This document shows positions 1 to 8,056 of a stretch of 64,000 nucleotides of DNA, piece by piece; the stretch's first letter is position 1; the number at the start of each line of letters is the position of its first letter. A program made the translations under genes and the position numbers. The DNA lies in NCBI GenBank assembly GCA_029261595.1, contig JAJDAZ010000062.1, positions 1 through 64,000 of the forward strand. Direction: 5' to 3'. The notes beneath the pieces are model-generated. The model worked only from the letters and a program-made list of their open reading frames with translations, did not search any database and was not told where the DNA came from. This DNA comes from Nitrospinaceae bacterium (GTDB lineage: Bacteria; Nitrospinota; Nitrospinia; Nitrospinales; VA-1).

Positions 1-66
1 TTTACATACCCAAATTACATGATATTGCAAACGGTAAACGCTGTGTGCTGATATCCGAACTTCCAT
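1..66 (-). CDS. tnpA: IS200/IS605-family Y1 transposase TnpA, N-terminus only (runs off window)
   Basis: Read on the minus strand from an ATG at 66, the frame stays open to the window edge and gives 22 residues containing HSVYRLQYHVIWVCK. This matches the first beta strand of Y1 single-strand transposases of the IS200/IS605 family (known pattern: HSVY-x-L-x-YH-x-x-W-x-x-KYR). The frame is also open upstream to a second ATG at 99, which lies directly against the hairpin at 100-117. Subterminal hairpins are what this family recognises at its ends. The catalytic HUH motif and tyrosine lie outside the window, so whether the gene is intact cannot be seen. Family call is fairly sure despite the short fragment. 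Confidence 0.72.
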   Translation of the reverse strand, partial: MEVRISAHSVYRLQYHVIWVCK

Positions 67-99
67 GCATACAACAATACCGCCTACGGACTCATTCAT

Positions 100-117
100 C
101 CACGGCTAAAGCCGTGG
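100..117. repeat. Perfect hairpin, probable left-end structure of an IS200/IS605 element
   Basis: CCACGGC-TAAA-GCCGTGG is a perfect 7-bp stem with a 4-nt loop, placed just upstream of the minus-strand tnpA start. IS200/IS605 elements carry subterminal imperfect palindromes bound by TnpA and have no inverted terminal repeats, so the position and form fit the left end. The exact cleavage point, probably within 118-160, cannot be fixed from one end. Confidence 0.6.
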
Positions 118-189
118 TGTTCTGTCTGCGACCGTATAAAACGAATTCTTCAGCAGAATATTATTCGTGAAGAAAAATGAGGTGCGCTG

Positions 190-525
190 ATGTCTTACGA
201 ATGCAAAATTTACGACTCCAAGGGAAAGCTAAAAAAAGTGGCTCAAAAAGAAGATGTGATGAGTAAATTGCTTCCGGACATTTTGGCACAGAAATCCACT
301 GAAAAATCTAGAAACTCCATTAAAAATTTCAAAGATGGGAAAGAACAGAAATTTTAGCCACAAAAGTTTTATACAAAAACCTGTCCGGTTTGTGAAAAGG
401 AATTTTATTGCAGACGTCCTAATGGAAAATACTGTTCCCATGAATGTCAGAAAAGAAATTATTACCTTAAAGTTAAAGCAATAAGAAAAAACGGTCCAGG
501 TCCCATAAAGCGTAAACAGACTTGA
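190..525 (+). pseudogene. Small zinc-finger-like protein split by an in-frame TAG (broken gene or readthrough)
   Basis: An ATG at 190 is preceded by GAGG with 7-nt spacing and opens a 55-codon lysine-rich frame ending at TAG 355-357. The same frame then continues without a further stop for 55 codons to TGA 523-525. The second half holds a treble-clef-like zinc motif, CPVC followed by YCSHEC (Cys-x2-Cys, Cys-x3-Cys), and a basic tail. It has no ATG of its own and no obvious ribosome site. The two halves therefore look like one 111-residue protein interrupted by a single amber codon. Options are a recent nonsense mutation, a TAG decoded as an amino acid, or two products. Family unknown; Cys-rich halves of this type usually bind zinc and often nucleic acid. 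The DNA is AT-rich and adjoins a transposon end. Confidence 0.55.
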
Positions 526-724
526 TCCAACTCCTTCTTCATTTTTTTGAAGGGGATGAAACATGGGGGAACCCGGTGAAAAACCTGGTGGTTTTCCATG
601 CCAGCCTCTGGAGGGGCTGAAGTTTCTGGATGGATAGCCGGGCTTCCTTTTTCCATTTTTAAATAATAATTCTTAAACCCAGATCCCAGGGAATTGGGGT
701 TGTAAAAAATACAGGGATCAAATA
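526..724. other. 199-bp intergenic stretch with a strong hairpin, function unknown
   Basis: No coding frame here has a credible start. The stretch contains a 7-bp stem with a UGGA loop at 602-619 (CAGCCTC/GGGGCTG), and around 566-600 repeated GG/CC blocks that could pair in several ways. The hairpin is not followed by a T run, so it is not an obvious terminator. A weak resemblance to the core of a cobalamin riboswitch was considered and not accepted. It forms the leader of the SDR gene at 725. Confidence 0.35.
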
Positions 725-1699
725 ATGAAAACCATAACCTCGCTAAAGGAACCAGAACATTTAAAAAAATATTCCGAGCGCAAAAATATTCTCATTATTG
801 GAGCATCGGGATATATCGGGAAAAAGCTGATCCATCGTTTACAGGCAGAGAAATACACCATTCGCTGTCTGGTGCGGAACACGAAATTGGCAAATGATGA
901 TTTCCAAAATCCCATCCAAATAACCCGGGGCGACCTGCTGGACCTGGAAAGCGTCAAGAAAGCCTGCAAAGGCATTGATACCGCGTTTTACCTGGCCCAC
1001 AGTCTCGATGCTAAAAAAGATTTCGAAAGATTAGAGACCATTGCAGCCACAAACTTTGCCATTGCGGCTAAATCCGAAAAAATAAAACGAATCATTTATC
1101 TGGGAGCATTGGGCAACCCTAAGGAGGGCCCTCTTTCCCCTCATCTTAAAAGCCGACAAGAGGTTGGGACCCTACTGAGAAACTCAGGGATTCCTGTCCT
1201 GGAGTTTCAGGCCTCAATCGTATTGGGTTCAGGGAGTTTGTCCTTTGAAATGATAAGGGCATTGTCTGAGCGCTTGCCCATGATGCTAATGCCTAGGTGG
1301 GTCCTGGTTAAAGCGCAGCCCATCAGTGTCAAGGATGTCATGGAATATTTATTTCAGGGAATGGATTGTCCTATAGAAGAAAATGAAGTCATTGAAATAG
1401 GAGGGCGCGATCAATTTTCCTATAGGGATCTAATTTCAGAATACTGCCGTCAGAGGGGTTTAAAAAGGATTTTGATTCCGGTTCCCGTGCTCACACCGTG
1501 GTTATCAAGTTTATGTCTACAACTGGTCACCCCGATTTATGCCACGGTGGGCAGAAAACTGATAGAAAGCATCAAAAACACCACGGTGGTAAATAACAAC
1601 AAAGCCTCACTGGTCTTTCCCTCGATCCGGCCCATGGGAGTCTCAGAGGCTATTGAAATGGCTATCAATGAAACGGTCTATGGGCGAGGGGGAAATTAG
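725..1699 (+). CDS. NAD(P)H-binding atypical SDR (NmrA/epimerase-like)
   Basis: The 324-residue product has an N-terminal Rossmann fold with GASGYIG at about residues 27-33, the TGxxGxxG-type dinucleotide site of extended and atypical short-chain dehydrogenases. After it come GDLLD and AFYLAHS segments that match the second and fourth strands of NmrA-like or complex-I-assembly-like SDRs. The usual YxxxK catalytic pair is not evident, so it may act as a sensor, or as a reductase using another acid-base arrangement. The C-terminal third is hydrophobic around PVLTPWLSSLCLQLVTPIY, as in the membrane-associated YbjT/NDUFA9 group. The start has AGGG upstream at suitable distance. It stands alone, convergent with the next gene. 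Substrate cannot be inferred. Confidence 0.75.
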   Translation: MKTITSLKEPEHLKKYSERKNILIIGASGYIGKKLIHRLQAEKYTIRCLVRNTKLANDDFQNPIQITRGDLLDLESVKKACKGIDTAFYLAHSLDAKKDFERLETIAATNFAIAAKSEKIKRIIYLGALGNPKEGPLSPHLKSRQEVGTLLRNSGIPVLEFQASIVLGSGSLSFEMIRALSERLPMMLMPRWVLVKAQPISVKDVMEYLFQGMDCPIEENEVIEIGGRDQFSYRDLISEYCRQRGLKRILIPVPVLTPWLSSLCLQLVTPIYATVGRKLIESIKNTTVVNNNKASLVFPSIRPMGVSEAIEMAINETVYGRGGN

Positions 1700-1781
1700 G
1701 CAAACTTATAATACTTTGAGGTTTTTGACAGAAAACGCCAGTAACCATCAATATGGTAAGAAAGGAATTTTTAGGTCCGTT

Positions 1782-3578
1782 TTAGTTTTTGCCGGGAGCG
1801 GGAGGGAGAGATTTTTTTCCAAGGCTGGATAACGTCTTCCTGATGGCATCGTTTCTGGAGATATTCACATTGGCCTTGCGGGACAAATCGGCCAGGTTCT
1901 TTTGCACTGCCCCCTGGGTTTTGATAGTTTGATTCTGGGCGTTTTTAATTTCTTGCTGGGCTTTTAAAATCTGGGACTGAACACCTTTAATTTCTTGCTG
2001 AGCTTTTAAAATACGCGCCTGTTTTTGGTTCAACTGCTCCTGAACCTGCTTTTCGTCCAATTGGGTCTGATTGATCACTCCCTGATTTTTACCCATCTGG
2101 AATTGAGCCTTGCTCATCTCCCCCTGCACCTGACTCATTTTCACCTGAACCTGATTGAGCTCCATCTGGGATTTGGAAATCTGGTTCTGGGTTTGTTTGA
2201 TCGCGTCCTGACTGGAAATGATCTCAGAAAATTTGCCCTGCTCGGAGGCAATGGTCTTTAAAATACCGATCAGGGTGGTCAGCTTTTCATTGACATTGTC
2301 GACATTGGCCAATCCTCCCTGGATGGTTTGCAACGCCTGACCCACGCTCTGTAAAGACTGGTTGACTTCCCCGCTGTGGGTCGCAAGCTGCGTTACGGAC
2401 TGGCCCATCAGGGCATTGTCTTCCCGAACCTTGGTCATTTTCTGCTGGAGGGAGGTCAGGTCGGTCCGGGTGGCAAGACCCTGCGACTGCAATCCGCTCT
2501 GGCTTTCCGCCAGTTTATTGATTTTTTCGTCCGCAACTTTCAGGTTTCGAAATACAATGTCTACTTTCTGATCGATTTTTTGTGAGCCGGCATCGACTTG
2601 GACAGTAAGATTTTGCTGACCCTTCGCAAGGGTTTCCAGTTGTTGGCCCATAACATCTTTGAGCTTCACGATATTGTCGTTTGTTCGAACCAGATTTTCA
2701 TTGGTCGCACCCATGTTTTGCGAAAGAAGCTCTATGTTGCCCCGCGTTATTTCTCCCTCTTTGAGGCTGGTGCTCAGAACTTCCAGCAACTTTTGATTCT
2801 TGGCTTCTATCCCCCTAAGACCTGCCATCAGGGCTTCCGCATTCTCTCTTCTGGCCTGGGACATCCCTGTGAGGAGCGTGGTGCTGGTTCTGGACATCTC
2901 CGCACGCAGTTGAGCGCTGGAATCTTCGTTTTGCTTGATGATGGTGGGAATCAGTTCCGATTTAATGATTTCATTGGCTCGGTCGAGGGATTGTTTCTGG
3001 ATATTCAACTGTTCCACCACCTTGGACAGAGACTCGCTGTTGTAGCGGGCCAAATCCTGAAAGGATTTCTGATTGCCCTTGGCAAAGTTTTCCATATCCG
3101 CAGCCATTCCGCCTTTAAGATCACTGAATTTATTGGCGAGGTTGCCCTGGAACTGGTCGTTGGCCACTTTTTGCTGGCTTAACTGGGTGGCGATTTGCAC
3201 TTCGATTTTGTCCAGCTGCTGATTGACGCTTCGAATGATTTCCTGCTTGATTTGCGCTTCAATATCCGCCAGTTTCTGGTTGGTGGCCTTGAAATTCCCG
3301 GAAATTTCCGCCTGGCTTTGCTCGACGGTTCCCTGCAGATTGGGAATCAAATTCTTGATTTCCTCAATTTGGCGAAACAAATCCTGCTGGGTATTCTCCA
3401 GGGCTTTTAATTTTCCCATTTCCAGAGAAACCAGCCGGGCGTTGATCTTCTTTATTTCGCCAAAAATTCTTCGCCAATTTTGTTCGTCATTATCAAAAAG
3501 ACCGGCAGACGCCGCCTGGGAGGAAAACACGAGGACGAGAAAAAAAATGCTTAACCACTGTAGTTTATATGTTCTCAT
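1782..3578 (-). CDS. Exported long coiled-coil protein in the cpoB/ybgF position of the tol-pal locus
   Basis: About 598 residues: a signal peptide (hydrophobic core LSIFFLVLVFSSQ, cleavage near ASA-GLF), then almost uninterrupted coiled coil rich in Gln, Lys, Asn and Leu, and no TPR domain. From about residue 460 to 557 there are 14 consecutive heptads each ending in Gln, for example ILKAQQE and IKGVQSQ, two of which recur almost exactly 14 residues apart. The C-terminus is short and basic with PPAPGKN. The ATG at 3578 is preferred over an in-frame TTG at 3584. It follows pal on the same strand, where CpoB/YbgF normally lies; CpoB also starts with a signal peptide and a short coiled coil, but is about 260 residues with TPRs. 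A periplasmic scaffold or Tol-Pal partner is inferred, not shown. Confidence 0.72.
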   Translation of the reverse strand: MRTYKLQWLSIFFLVLVFSSQAASAGLFDNDEQNWRRIFGEIKKINARLVSLEMGKLKALENTQQDLFRQIEEIKNLIPNLQGTVEQSQAEISGNFKATNQKLADIEAQIKQEIIRSVNQQLDKIEVQIATQLSQQKVANDQFQGNLANKFSDLKGGMAADMENFAKGNQKSFQDLARYNSESLSKVVEQLNIQKQSLDRANEIIKSELIPTIIKQNEDSSAQLRAEMSRTSTTLLTGMSQARRENAEALMAGLRGIEAKNQKLLEVLSTSLKEGEITRGNIELLSQNMGATNENLVRTNDNIVKLKDVMGQQLETLAKGQQNLTVQVDAGSQKIDQKVDIVFRNLKVADEKINKLAESQSGLQSQGLATRTDLTSLQQKMTKVREDNALMGQSVTQLATHSGEVNQSLQSVGQALQTIQGGLANVDNVNEKLTTLIGILKTIASEQGKFSEIISSQDAIKQTQNQISKSQMELNQVQVKMSQVQGEMSKAQFQMGKNQGVINQTQLDEKQVQEQLNQKQARILKAQQEIKGVQSQILKAQQEIKNAQNQTIKTQGAVQKNLADLSRKANVNISRNDAIRKTLSSLGKKSLPPAPGKN

Positions 3579-3728
3579 TGGCAAAGATAAGGTAGGGCGG
3601 AAAGGATGATTGTATAGCGGGAATCAACTCCAAAGTCAGGGGAAAAATGGAGGGATCGCAACGGGTCATCCGTTGCGATCCGGCCCTCTCCAGATTTTCA
3701 AGATAGACTAATGCTATCAATGGATGGC

Positions 3729-4568
3729 TTATTCGGCAACCATAAAGTGCGCCCGCCGATTTCGCCACCAGCAATTATCACTGCTTTCATTACAAAACGG
3801 TTTTTCTTCGCCATAGCTAATCACGTGCAACCGGTTTTCCGGAATGCCCAGTGAAGACAAATACCTTTTGGTAGATGCGGCCCGGCGCTGGCCCAAGGCC
3901 AAGTTATAATTATTGGTTCCTCTTTCATCACAATGCCCTTGAATCTCAACCTTGACACTGGGATGTTGTTTGAGGAAATCCGCATTCTGCTTCAAAATAC
4001 TCTTGGAACTATCGTCCAAATCATATTTATCGAACTGGAAATGAATGTCTTTCAACTCGGAGGTGGGCTTGAAGGAAAACAACCGGGCCTCCTGGATTCC
4101 CTGGTCGGCACCTATGCCGCTGCCAGATCCCCCATTATTATTGTTGGCGAACGGATTGGAAGATCCGGCACCCATCCCTGAATTTCCGCCCATGGAGTTG
4201 GAAAAGCCGTCTCCCTGGGAAACGATTGGAGCACCATCGACTGCGCCGGACTCTGTCAGGTTTTCCTCACGAACCAAATCTGAACCGGCCCCAAAACTGC
4301 CGCCATCAGCAAGGCTTTCCCCATCCGCAAGACTTTCCTGCCTCACAAAACCCGACTCTTCGGACCCACTTCCGCCAATGGGAAAATCCTGCTCAGGAGC
4401 AAACCCCTGAGAGCCATCATTGGATTCAGCGATTTCTTCCAATTCGCTGTCACCCACGGTCCCGGTTGCTTCGATTTCGGGGGGAATGAGATTTTTAGAA
4501 CAAGATGCCGTAAACACCAGCCCAACAATAATTCCCAATATACCGATCCAAATCTTGTGTCCGCGCAT
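3729..4568 (-). CDS. pal: Peptidoglycan-associated lipoprotein Pal with a long Gly/Ser/acidic linker
   Basis: Pal anchors the outer membrane to peptidoglycan and binds TolB. The chosen ATG at 4568 has GAGGG five bases upstream; in-frame ATGs at 4580 and 4598 are possible. The product is 279 residues: a lipoprotein signal with lipobox FTASC and acylated Cys23, then about 140 residues of acidic, Gly/Ser-rich low complexity with an internal ESLADG duplication, then an OmpA-C domain from about 170. The domain shows FDKYDLDDSS, GHCDERGTNNYNLALGQRRA and RNRRAHF, the peptidoglycan-binding signature. Classical Pal is about 170 residues, so the linker is unusually long. The gene lies after tolB across a gap of about 330 bp and before the coiled-coil gene. 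Confidence 0.93.
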   Translation of the reverse strand: MRGHKIWIGILGIIVGLVFTASCSKNLIPPEIEATGTVGDSELEEIAESNDGSQGFAPEQDFPIGGSGSEESGFVRQESLADGESLADGGSFGAGSDLVREENLTESGAVDGAPIVSQGDGFSNSMGGNSGMGAGSSNPFANNNNGGSGSGIGADQGIQEARLFSFKPTSELKDIHFQFDKYDLDDSSKSILKQNADFLKQHPSVKVEIQGHCDERGTNNYNLALGQRRAASTKRYLSSLGIPENRLHVISYGEEKPFCNESSDNCWWRNRRAHFMVAE

Positions 4569-4894
4569 AATTACCCTCATGTTTTTTTGGTCAATCATCA
4601 GTTTTTAAAATAAATACAAACTCTATATAATTCTTTTATTTAAAGGTAGAACCATACCAAATATCCTGCAAATTTTATTATTCTATCTTATAAAATAATT
4701 TAAAAACTACTTGAGTTACACCAAGTGTACGCCATCCCGACCGCATTAGCAACCCCAAACTTATTGATTTATATCACAGTATGCCTTTCGGCACGAAAGG
4801 AAGGCACCCTCATTAAGGGCTTATCCGGGCAAAATCAACTATATACATTAAATGTAACTATAGTAAACCACGGGGAATTTCACGGGCTCAACCT
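4569..4894. other. Gap between tolB and pal, AT-rich leader of pal
   Basis: About 326 bp without a supported gene. The stretch 4600-4715 is very AT-rich and on the minus strand would lie just upstream of pal, so it can hold a separate pal promoter. A 61-codon plus-strand frame at 4725-4910 has no ribosome site and unprotein-like composition and is not accepted. No clear terminator hairpin is seen after tolB. Confidence 0.4.
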
Positions 4895-6229
4895 TCACCT
4901 TCTGGAGTAGGGAGACCAGGCCGGGCTGTATCCCCCTCCCTTAATAAAGGTCAATTGACGCGCCTTTCCGCCATTGATCGATTTCGTCACAATCTGCAAT
5001 TTCCCGTTTTCCCTGTGGCGGTAGACCAGAAACCGGCCATCGGGAGACCAGGCCGGCTGTTCACTGCTTCCCGGACCAAATGTAAACTGCTTGCTCTTTT
5101 TGGTGTTCAGGTCATAAACCTTGATTTGGAATTTCTTACCCACACGGGCCGTGTAAGCAATTTTATCCCCGTCCGGCGACCAGGAGGGGTCGTCATTGTA
5201 TCCGGAACCGAAGGAAATCCTTTTCACCCCTTTCTTGTCACCAGAATCCACCGACATGACATAAATCTGCGGGGCGCCGGTTCCGGACCGGTCCGATGTG
5301 AAGGCGATCTTGATGCCATCCGGCGACCAGGTGGGGGAGGTGTCAATATTGAAATGACGGGTCAACCGCTTGAGACCGAAATTTTTCTCCAATACATAAA
5401 TCTCTGAATTACGGTCCTTGCTCAATACCATGGCAATGCGCTGACCGTTGGGCGACCAGGCGGGCGCGGCATTGAGACCCGGTAATTTCAACAGGGTTCT
5501 TCTTTTCTGGCCTGAATTGGAGATCATGACCAAATCGGGATTGCGTGCGGCATAGGACGTGTAAACGATCCATCCCCCGTCCGGCGACCAGGCTGGCGTG
5601 AGTATGATGCTTTTTTCGTCGGTGATTTTCTGCAAACCAAAACCATCAAAATCAACGGTATAAATCTCTTTACTGCGATTGACTTCAGACAGGAAAGCGA
5701 TTTTGGTTCCTGCGACGCCCCGTTTCCCGGTCAACTGCAATACGATTTCATCGGAAAACCGGTGGATGATCTTCCGTAAAAATTTTTTCGTTGAAGTGTA
5801 TCTTTTTCCTAAAAGAAAACGTTCTGTCGCGGTTTCATATAACCGGAACGTCACGTTGAAGGATTTATCCAGGGGATTGATTTTGTAACTCGTTTTAAGC
5901 AACCATTGCGCTCCCATCTGGTTCCAGCTATCGTAATCCACCGTCTTTCGCGTTCGCTCCAGAAGAGCCGTCTCCTTGTAAACACTTGGATCGACCAGAA
6001 TAAACTGTTCCGAAAGTTTTAAATCATTTTCCAGAATTTTTCTGGACTCCGCTCCAAGCCCTGAGGGGTCTTCATAGTTCTCCTGCAATACAAATTCAGG
6101 AATGGCAATATTCACTTTCTTACGGGTTTCACGCTCCAACTCGATGCGAATTTTGGAATCTTGCGCATGAACGGAGGAAGGGAATATCTGAATAAAAATT
6201 ACCGCCGCCAGGATAGTTTTAAGAATCAT
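4895..6229 (-). CDS. tolB: Tol-Pal system beta-propeller protein TolB
   Basis: TolB is the periplasmic beta-propeller that shuttles between Pal and TolA. The 444-residue product has a signal peptide ending near VHA-QD, an N-terminal alpha/beta domain with IAIPEF and LEQFILVD-like segments (about 25-165), and a six-bladed propeller marked by six WSP motifs: five full PD40 blades of the form WSPDG-x-x-I-A-Y plus a last truncated WSPYSRR at the C-terminus. Length is normal for the family. Its start overlaps the stop of the tolA-like gene by four bases (ATGA), indicating translational coupling in a tolQRAB operon. Confidence 0.95.
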   Translation of the reverse strand: MILKTILAAVIFIQIFPSSVHAQDSKIRIELERETRKKVNIAIPEFVLQENYEDPSGLGAESRKILENDLKLSEQFILVDPSVYKETALLERTRKTVDYDSWNQMGAQWLLKTSYKINPLDKSFNVTFRLYETATERFLLGKRYTSTKKFLRKIIHRFSDEIVLQLTGKRGVAGTKIAFLSEVNRSKEIYTVDFDGFGLQKITDEKSIILTPAWSPDGGWIVYTSYAARNPDLVMISNSGQKRRTLLKLPGLNAAPAWSPNGQRIAMVLSKDRNSEIYVLEKNFGLKRLTRHFNIDTSPTWSPDGIKIAFTSDRSGTGAPQIYVMSVDSGDKKGVKRISFGSGYNDDPSWSPDGDKIAYTARVGKKFQIKVYDLNTKKSKQFTFGPGSSEQPAWSPDGRFLVYRHRENGKLQIVTKSINGGKARQLTFIKGGGYSPAWSPYSRR

Positions 6230-7620
6230 GTTTTGTTTTTTTCCGGGATGTATTTAAAGTGAATGCTGATATTGAGGTTTTGATAATCTAATGACTTGGG
6301 AAATTCGGGAAACGGTTTGGATTCGTGAATGGCGCGTAAGGCCAGACTGTCCAGCAAATCCACCTGGGAGCTTTTTTTGAGATCCAGTCGGTCGATATTC
6401 CCCTTGGGGTAAATGTCAAATGTATAAATCACCTCTTTGTTGAATTTTCCCCCCAATGGTTCGCGCCAGTTCCCGAACACCCTTTCGTGAATCATTCCGA
6501 CGTACTGGGAAAGAATATCGGCACTGGGTTTTCCCTGGTTGGGCGATTTAACATAAGCCTGATTGGGCGAAACTACGACATCCACCCGCACCCTTTTGGG
6601 AACGCTGACTTTCCGAATGTCGCTCTGGTAATTTTGGGCCAGGGTCTCAGGGCGCGCGATTTTCGTATCGAATTCATTGGGTTTGGTATTCAAAGATTCG
6701 AGTTTCTTCAGGATGGAATCATACGCCTGGGTGGGTTCTTGAGTATTCACCGGGGCATTAATTTCCTGGCTTGGAGCGACTGTCCGTTCCTCATTGGGAA
6801 GGGTCGGTTGTTTCATTTCTTCCAACTCTTTTAAGAGATCCGCCGATGATTTTTCATCCTGCTTTTTTTCCAGTTTCAGGTCGGTCTTGGAAAGCGAAGC
6901 GAACTCCAGATTCTTCAATCCGGAATCGGGTGTTTTTTCCTCTTTCAATTCATTGGGTGGAGTCTCCACCTCGAGGTTTTCCTGCATTTTCAGCTTGTCA
7001 AAATCCAGAGGATCTTCCGTCTCAAGGGGCTCGATATTGCTGGGCGTCGGCGCTATTTTTTTGGTACTCAGCGAATTCGTTTCGTCGAAAGTTGTCTCCT
7101 GAATGGGCTTGCTTTTCTTTATCACGGGTTGCTGGATGGAAACTCTGGGAACCAGTTTTGCCAGTTGATCCAGCTCCCTGCCCATCTTTTCCGGAGGATT
7201 GTTCAACTGGTCCAGGGTGTTTAAAATCTGATCCGATGTATTACTTTTGACCTTCTGAGTCCTGGGTTCAGGGGGCATCTTGATGGACGGCTGTATCGGC
7301 TCGAACGGTTTGGGCTCGGCGACCGGCTTGATCGGTGTGACCGCTTTCACCTTTTTTTGGGGCGCAGGTTTCGCTTTTTCAACGGGGATGGGAACCGGTT
7401 TTTTGGGAGCTTTTTTGTTCTTAAGAGGCTTTGGAGCGGTTTTTTTTTGGCCTGCGGAAATTTCGACCAATTCCACCATGAACGCGGGGGGAACGATCTT
7501 TTCGAAGGTGGTCGGTTTGGGCAGGAACAGGACAAACGTCATCAACAACAAATGGCCGAATACGGATGCCACCAGCATTTGGTTAAAATCCCAAGACTTG
7601 GCAATTTGAAGCCTCATCAT
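6226..7620 (-). CDS. tolA: TolA/TonB-like energy-transducing protein
   Basis: The 464-residue product has one N-terminal membrane segment (about 17-36, LVASVFGHLLLMTFVLFLP). A Pro/Lys-rich extension follows (repeated PKP, KKAPKK, PVAEPKP), then a long polar helical middle and a C-terminal TolA/TonB-type domain from about 365 (QYVGMIHERVFGNW, FDIYPKGNIDRL, LRAIHESKPFPEFPKSL). It links the TolQR motor in the inner membrane to TolB and Pal. The 4-base overlaps with tolR upstream and tolB downstream place it in the same transcript. The call TolA rather than TonB rests on this context. Confidence 0.9.
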   Translation of the reverse strand: MMRLQIAKSWDFNQMLVASVFGHLLLMTFVLFLPKPTTFEKIVPPAFMVELVEISAGQKKTAPKPLKNKKAPKKPVPIPVEKAKPAPQKKVKAVTPIKPVAEPKPFEPIQPSIKMPPEPRTQKVKSNTSDQILNTLDQLNNPPEKMGRELDQLAKLVPRVSIQQPVIKKSKPIQETTFDETNSLSTKKIAPTPSNIEPLETEDPLDFDKLKMQENLEVETPPNELKEEKTPDSGLKNLEFASLSKTDLKLEKKQDEKSSADLLKELEEMKQPTLPNEERTVAPSQEINAPVNTQEPTQAYDSILKKLESLNTKPNEFDTKIARPETLAQNYQSDIRKVSVPKRVRVDVVVSPNQAYVKSPNQGKPSADILSQYVGMIHERVFGNWREPLGGKFNKEVIYTFDIYPKGNIDRLDLKKSSQVDLLDSLALRAIHESKPFPEFPKSLDYQNLNISIHFKYIPEKNKT

Positions 7621-8015
7621 CCTCTAGGGTCCGTGACCATTCCTATATTTTTCACCCCTGCCCGCTTGATGGTCGCCATCACCTGCATGACAAACCCGTA
7701 ATCAAGCGCTTTGTCGGCCTGCAAATACACGCCGCCATCTTTATTTCCCTGGAGGTACTGCCCAATGTTTCGGGTCAAATCTACCAGATTGCCCAACTCA
7801 CTCTTATTCCAATAAATCTTTTTATTACTCTGCAGGGATATATTGGGGATATCTTTAATGTCCACCGCCGCGATGGACTCCTTAGGCAATTCAAGTTCCA
7901 CCCCATCCTGCATCAAGGGCGCTGTGACCATGAATATCACCAGAAGCACCAGCATAACATCCACAAAAGGGGTCACGTTGATTTCCGCCATCAAAGGCCG
8001 TCGTTTTTTTAACAT
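7617..8015 (-). CDS. tolR: ExbD/TolR-family motor stator protein
   Basis: The 132-residue product has a basic N-terminus, a single membrane helix (about 15-37) beginning INVTPFVDVMLVLLVIFMV, and a periplasmic domain. Asp19 in PFVDVML is the conserved proton-carrying residue of ExbD/TolR. The C-terminal part shows ADKALDYGFVMQVMATIKRAGV, the usual periplasmic fold. Length is typical. The gene follows the tolQ-like gene by about 40 bp and overlaps tolA by four bases. Confidence 0.94.
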   Translation of the reverse strand: MLKKRRPLMAEINVTPFVDVMLVLLVIFMVTAPLMQDGVELELPKESIAAVDIKDIPNISLQSNKKIYWNKSELGNLVDLTRNIGQYLQGNKDGGVYLQADKALDYGFVMQVMATIKRAGVKNIGMVTDPRG

Positions 8016-8056
8016 CCTTATCCTTTTAAGGAAATTTCAATGTTCTCAAATCTGGA

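Noticed and set aside
229..564. 111-codon minus-strand frame opposite the TAG-split gene
   Set aside because: Phe-rich, low-quality composition and no ribosome site; it mirrors the lysine-rich plus-strand frame.
540..680. Cobalamin-riboswitch-like GGGAA...GGTGAAAA...CC pattern ahead of the SDR gene
   Set aside because: No recognisable B12 box or CCGCCACTG core, the pairing is weak, and the downstream gene has no cobalamin link. A covariance-model search would decide; a significant hit would revive it.
4725..4910. 61-codon plus-strand frame between pal and tolB
   Set aside because: No ribosome site and it overlaps the tolB 3-prime end; composition not protein-like.
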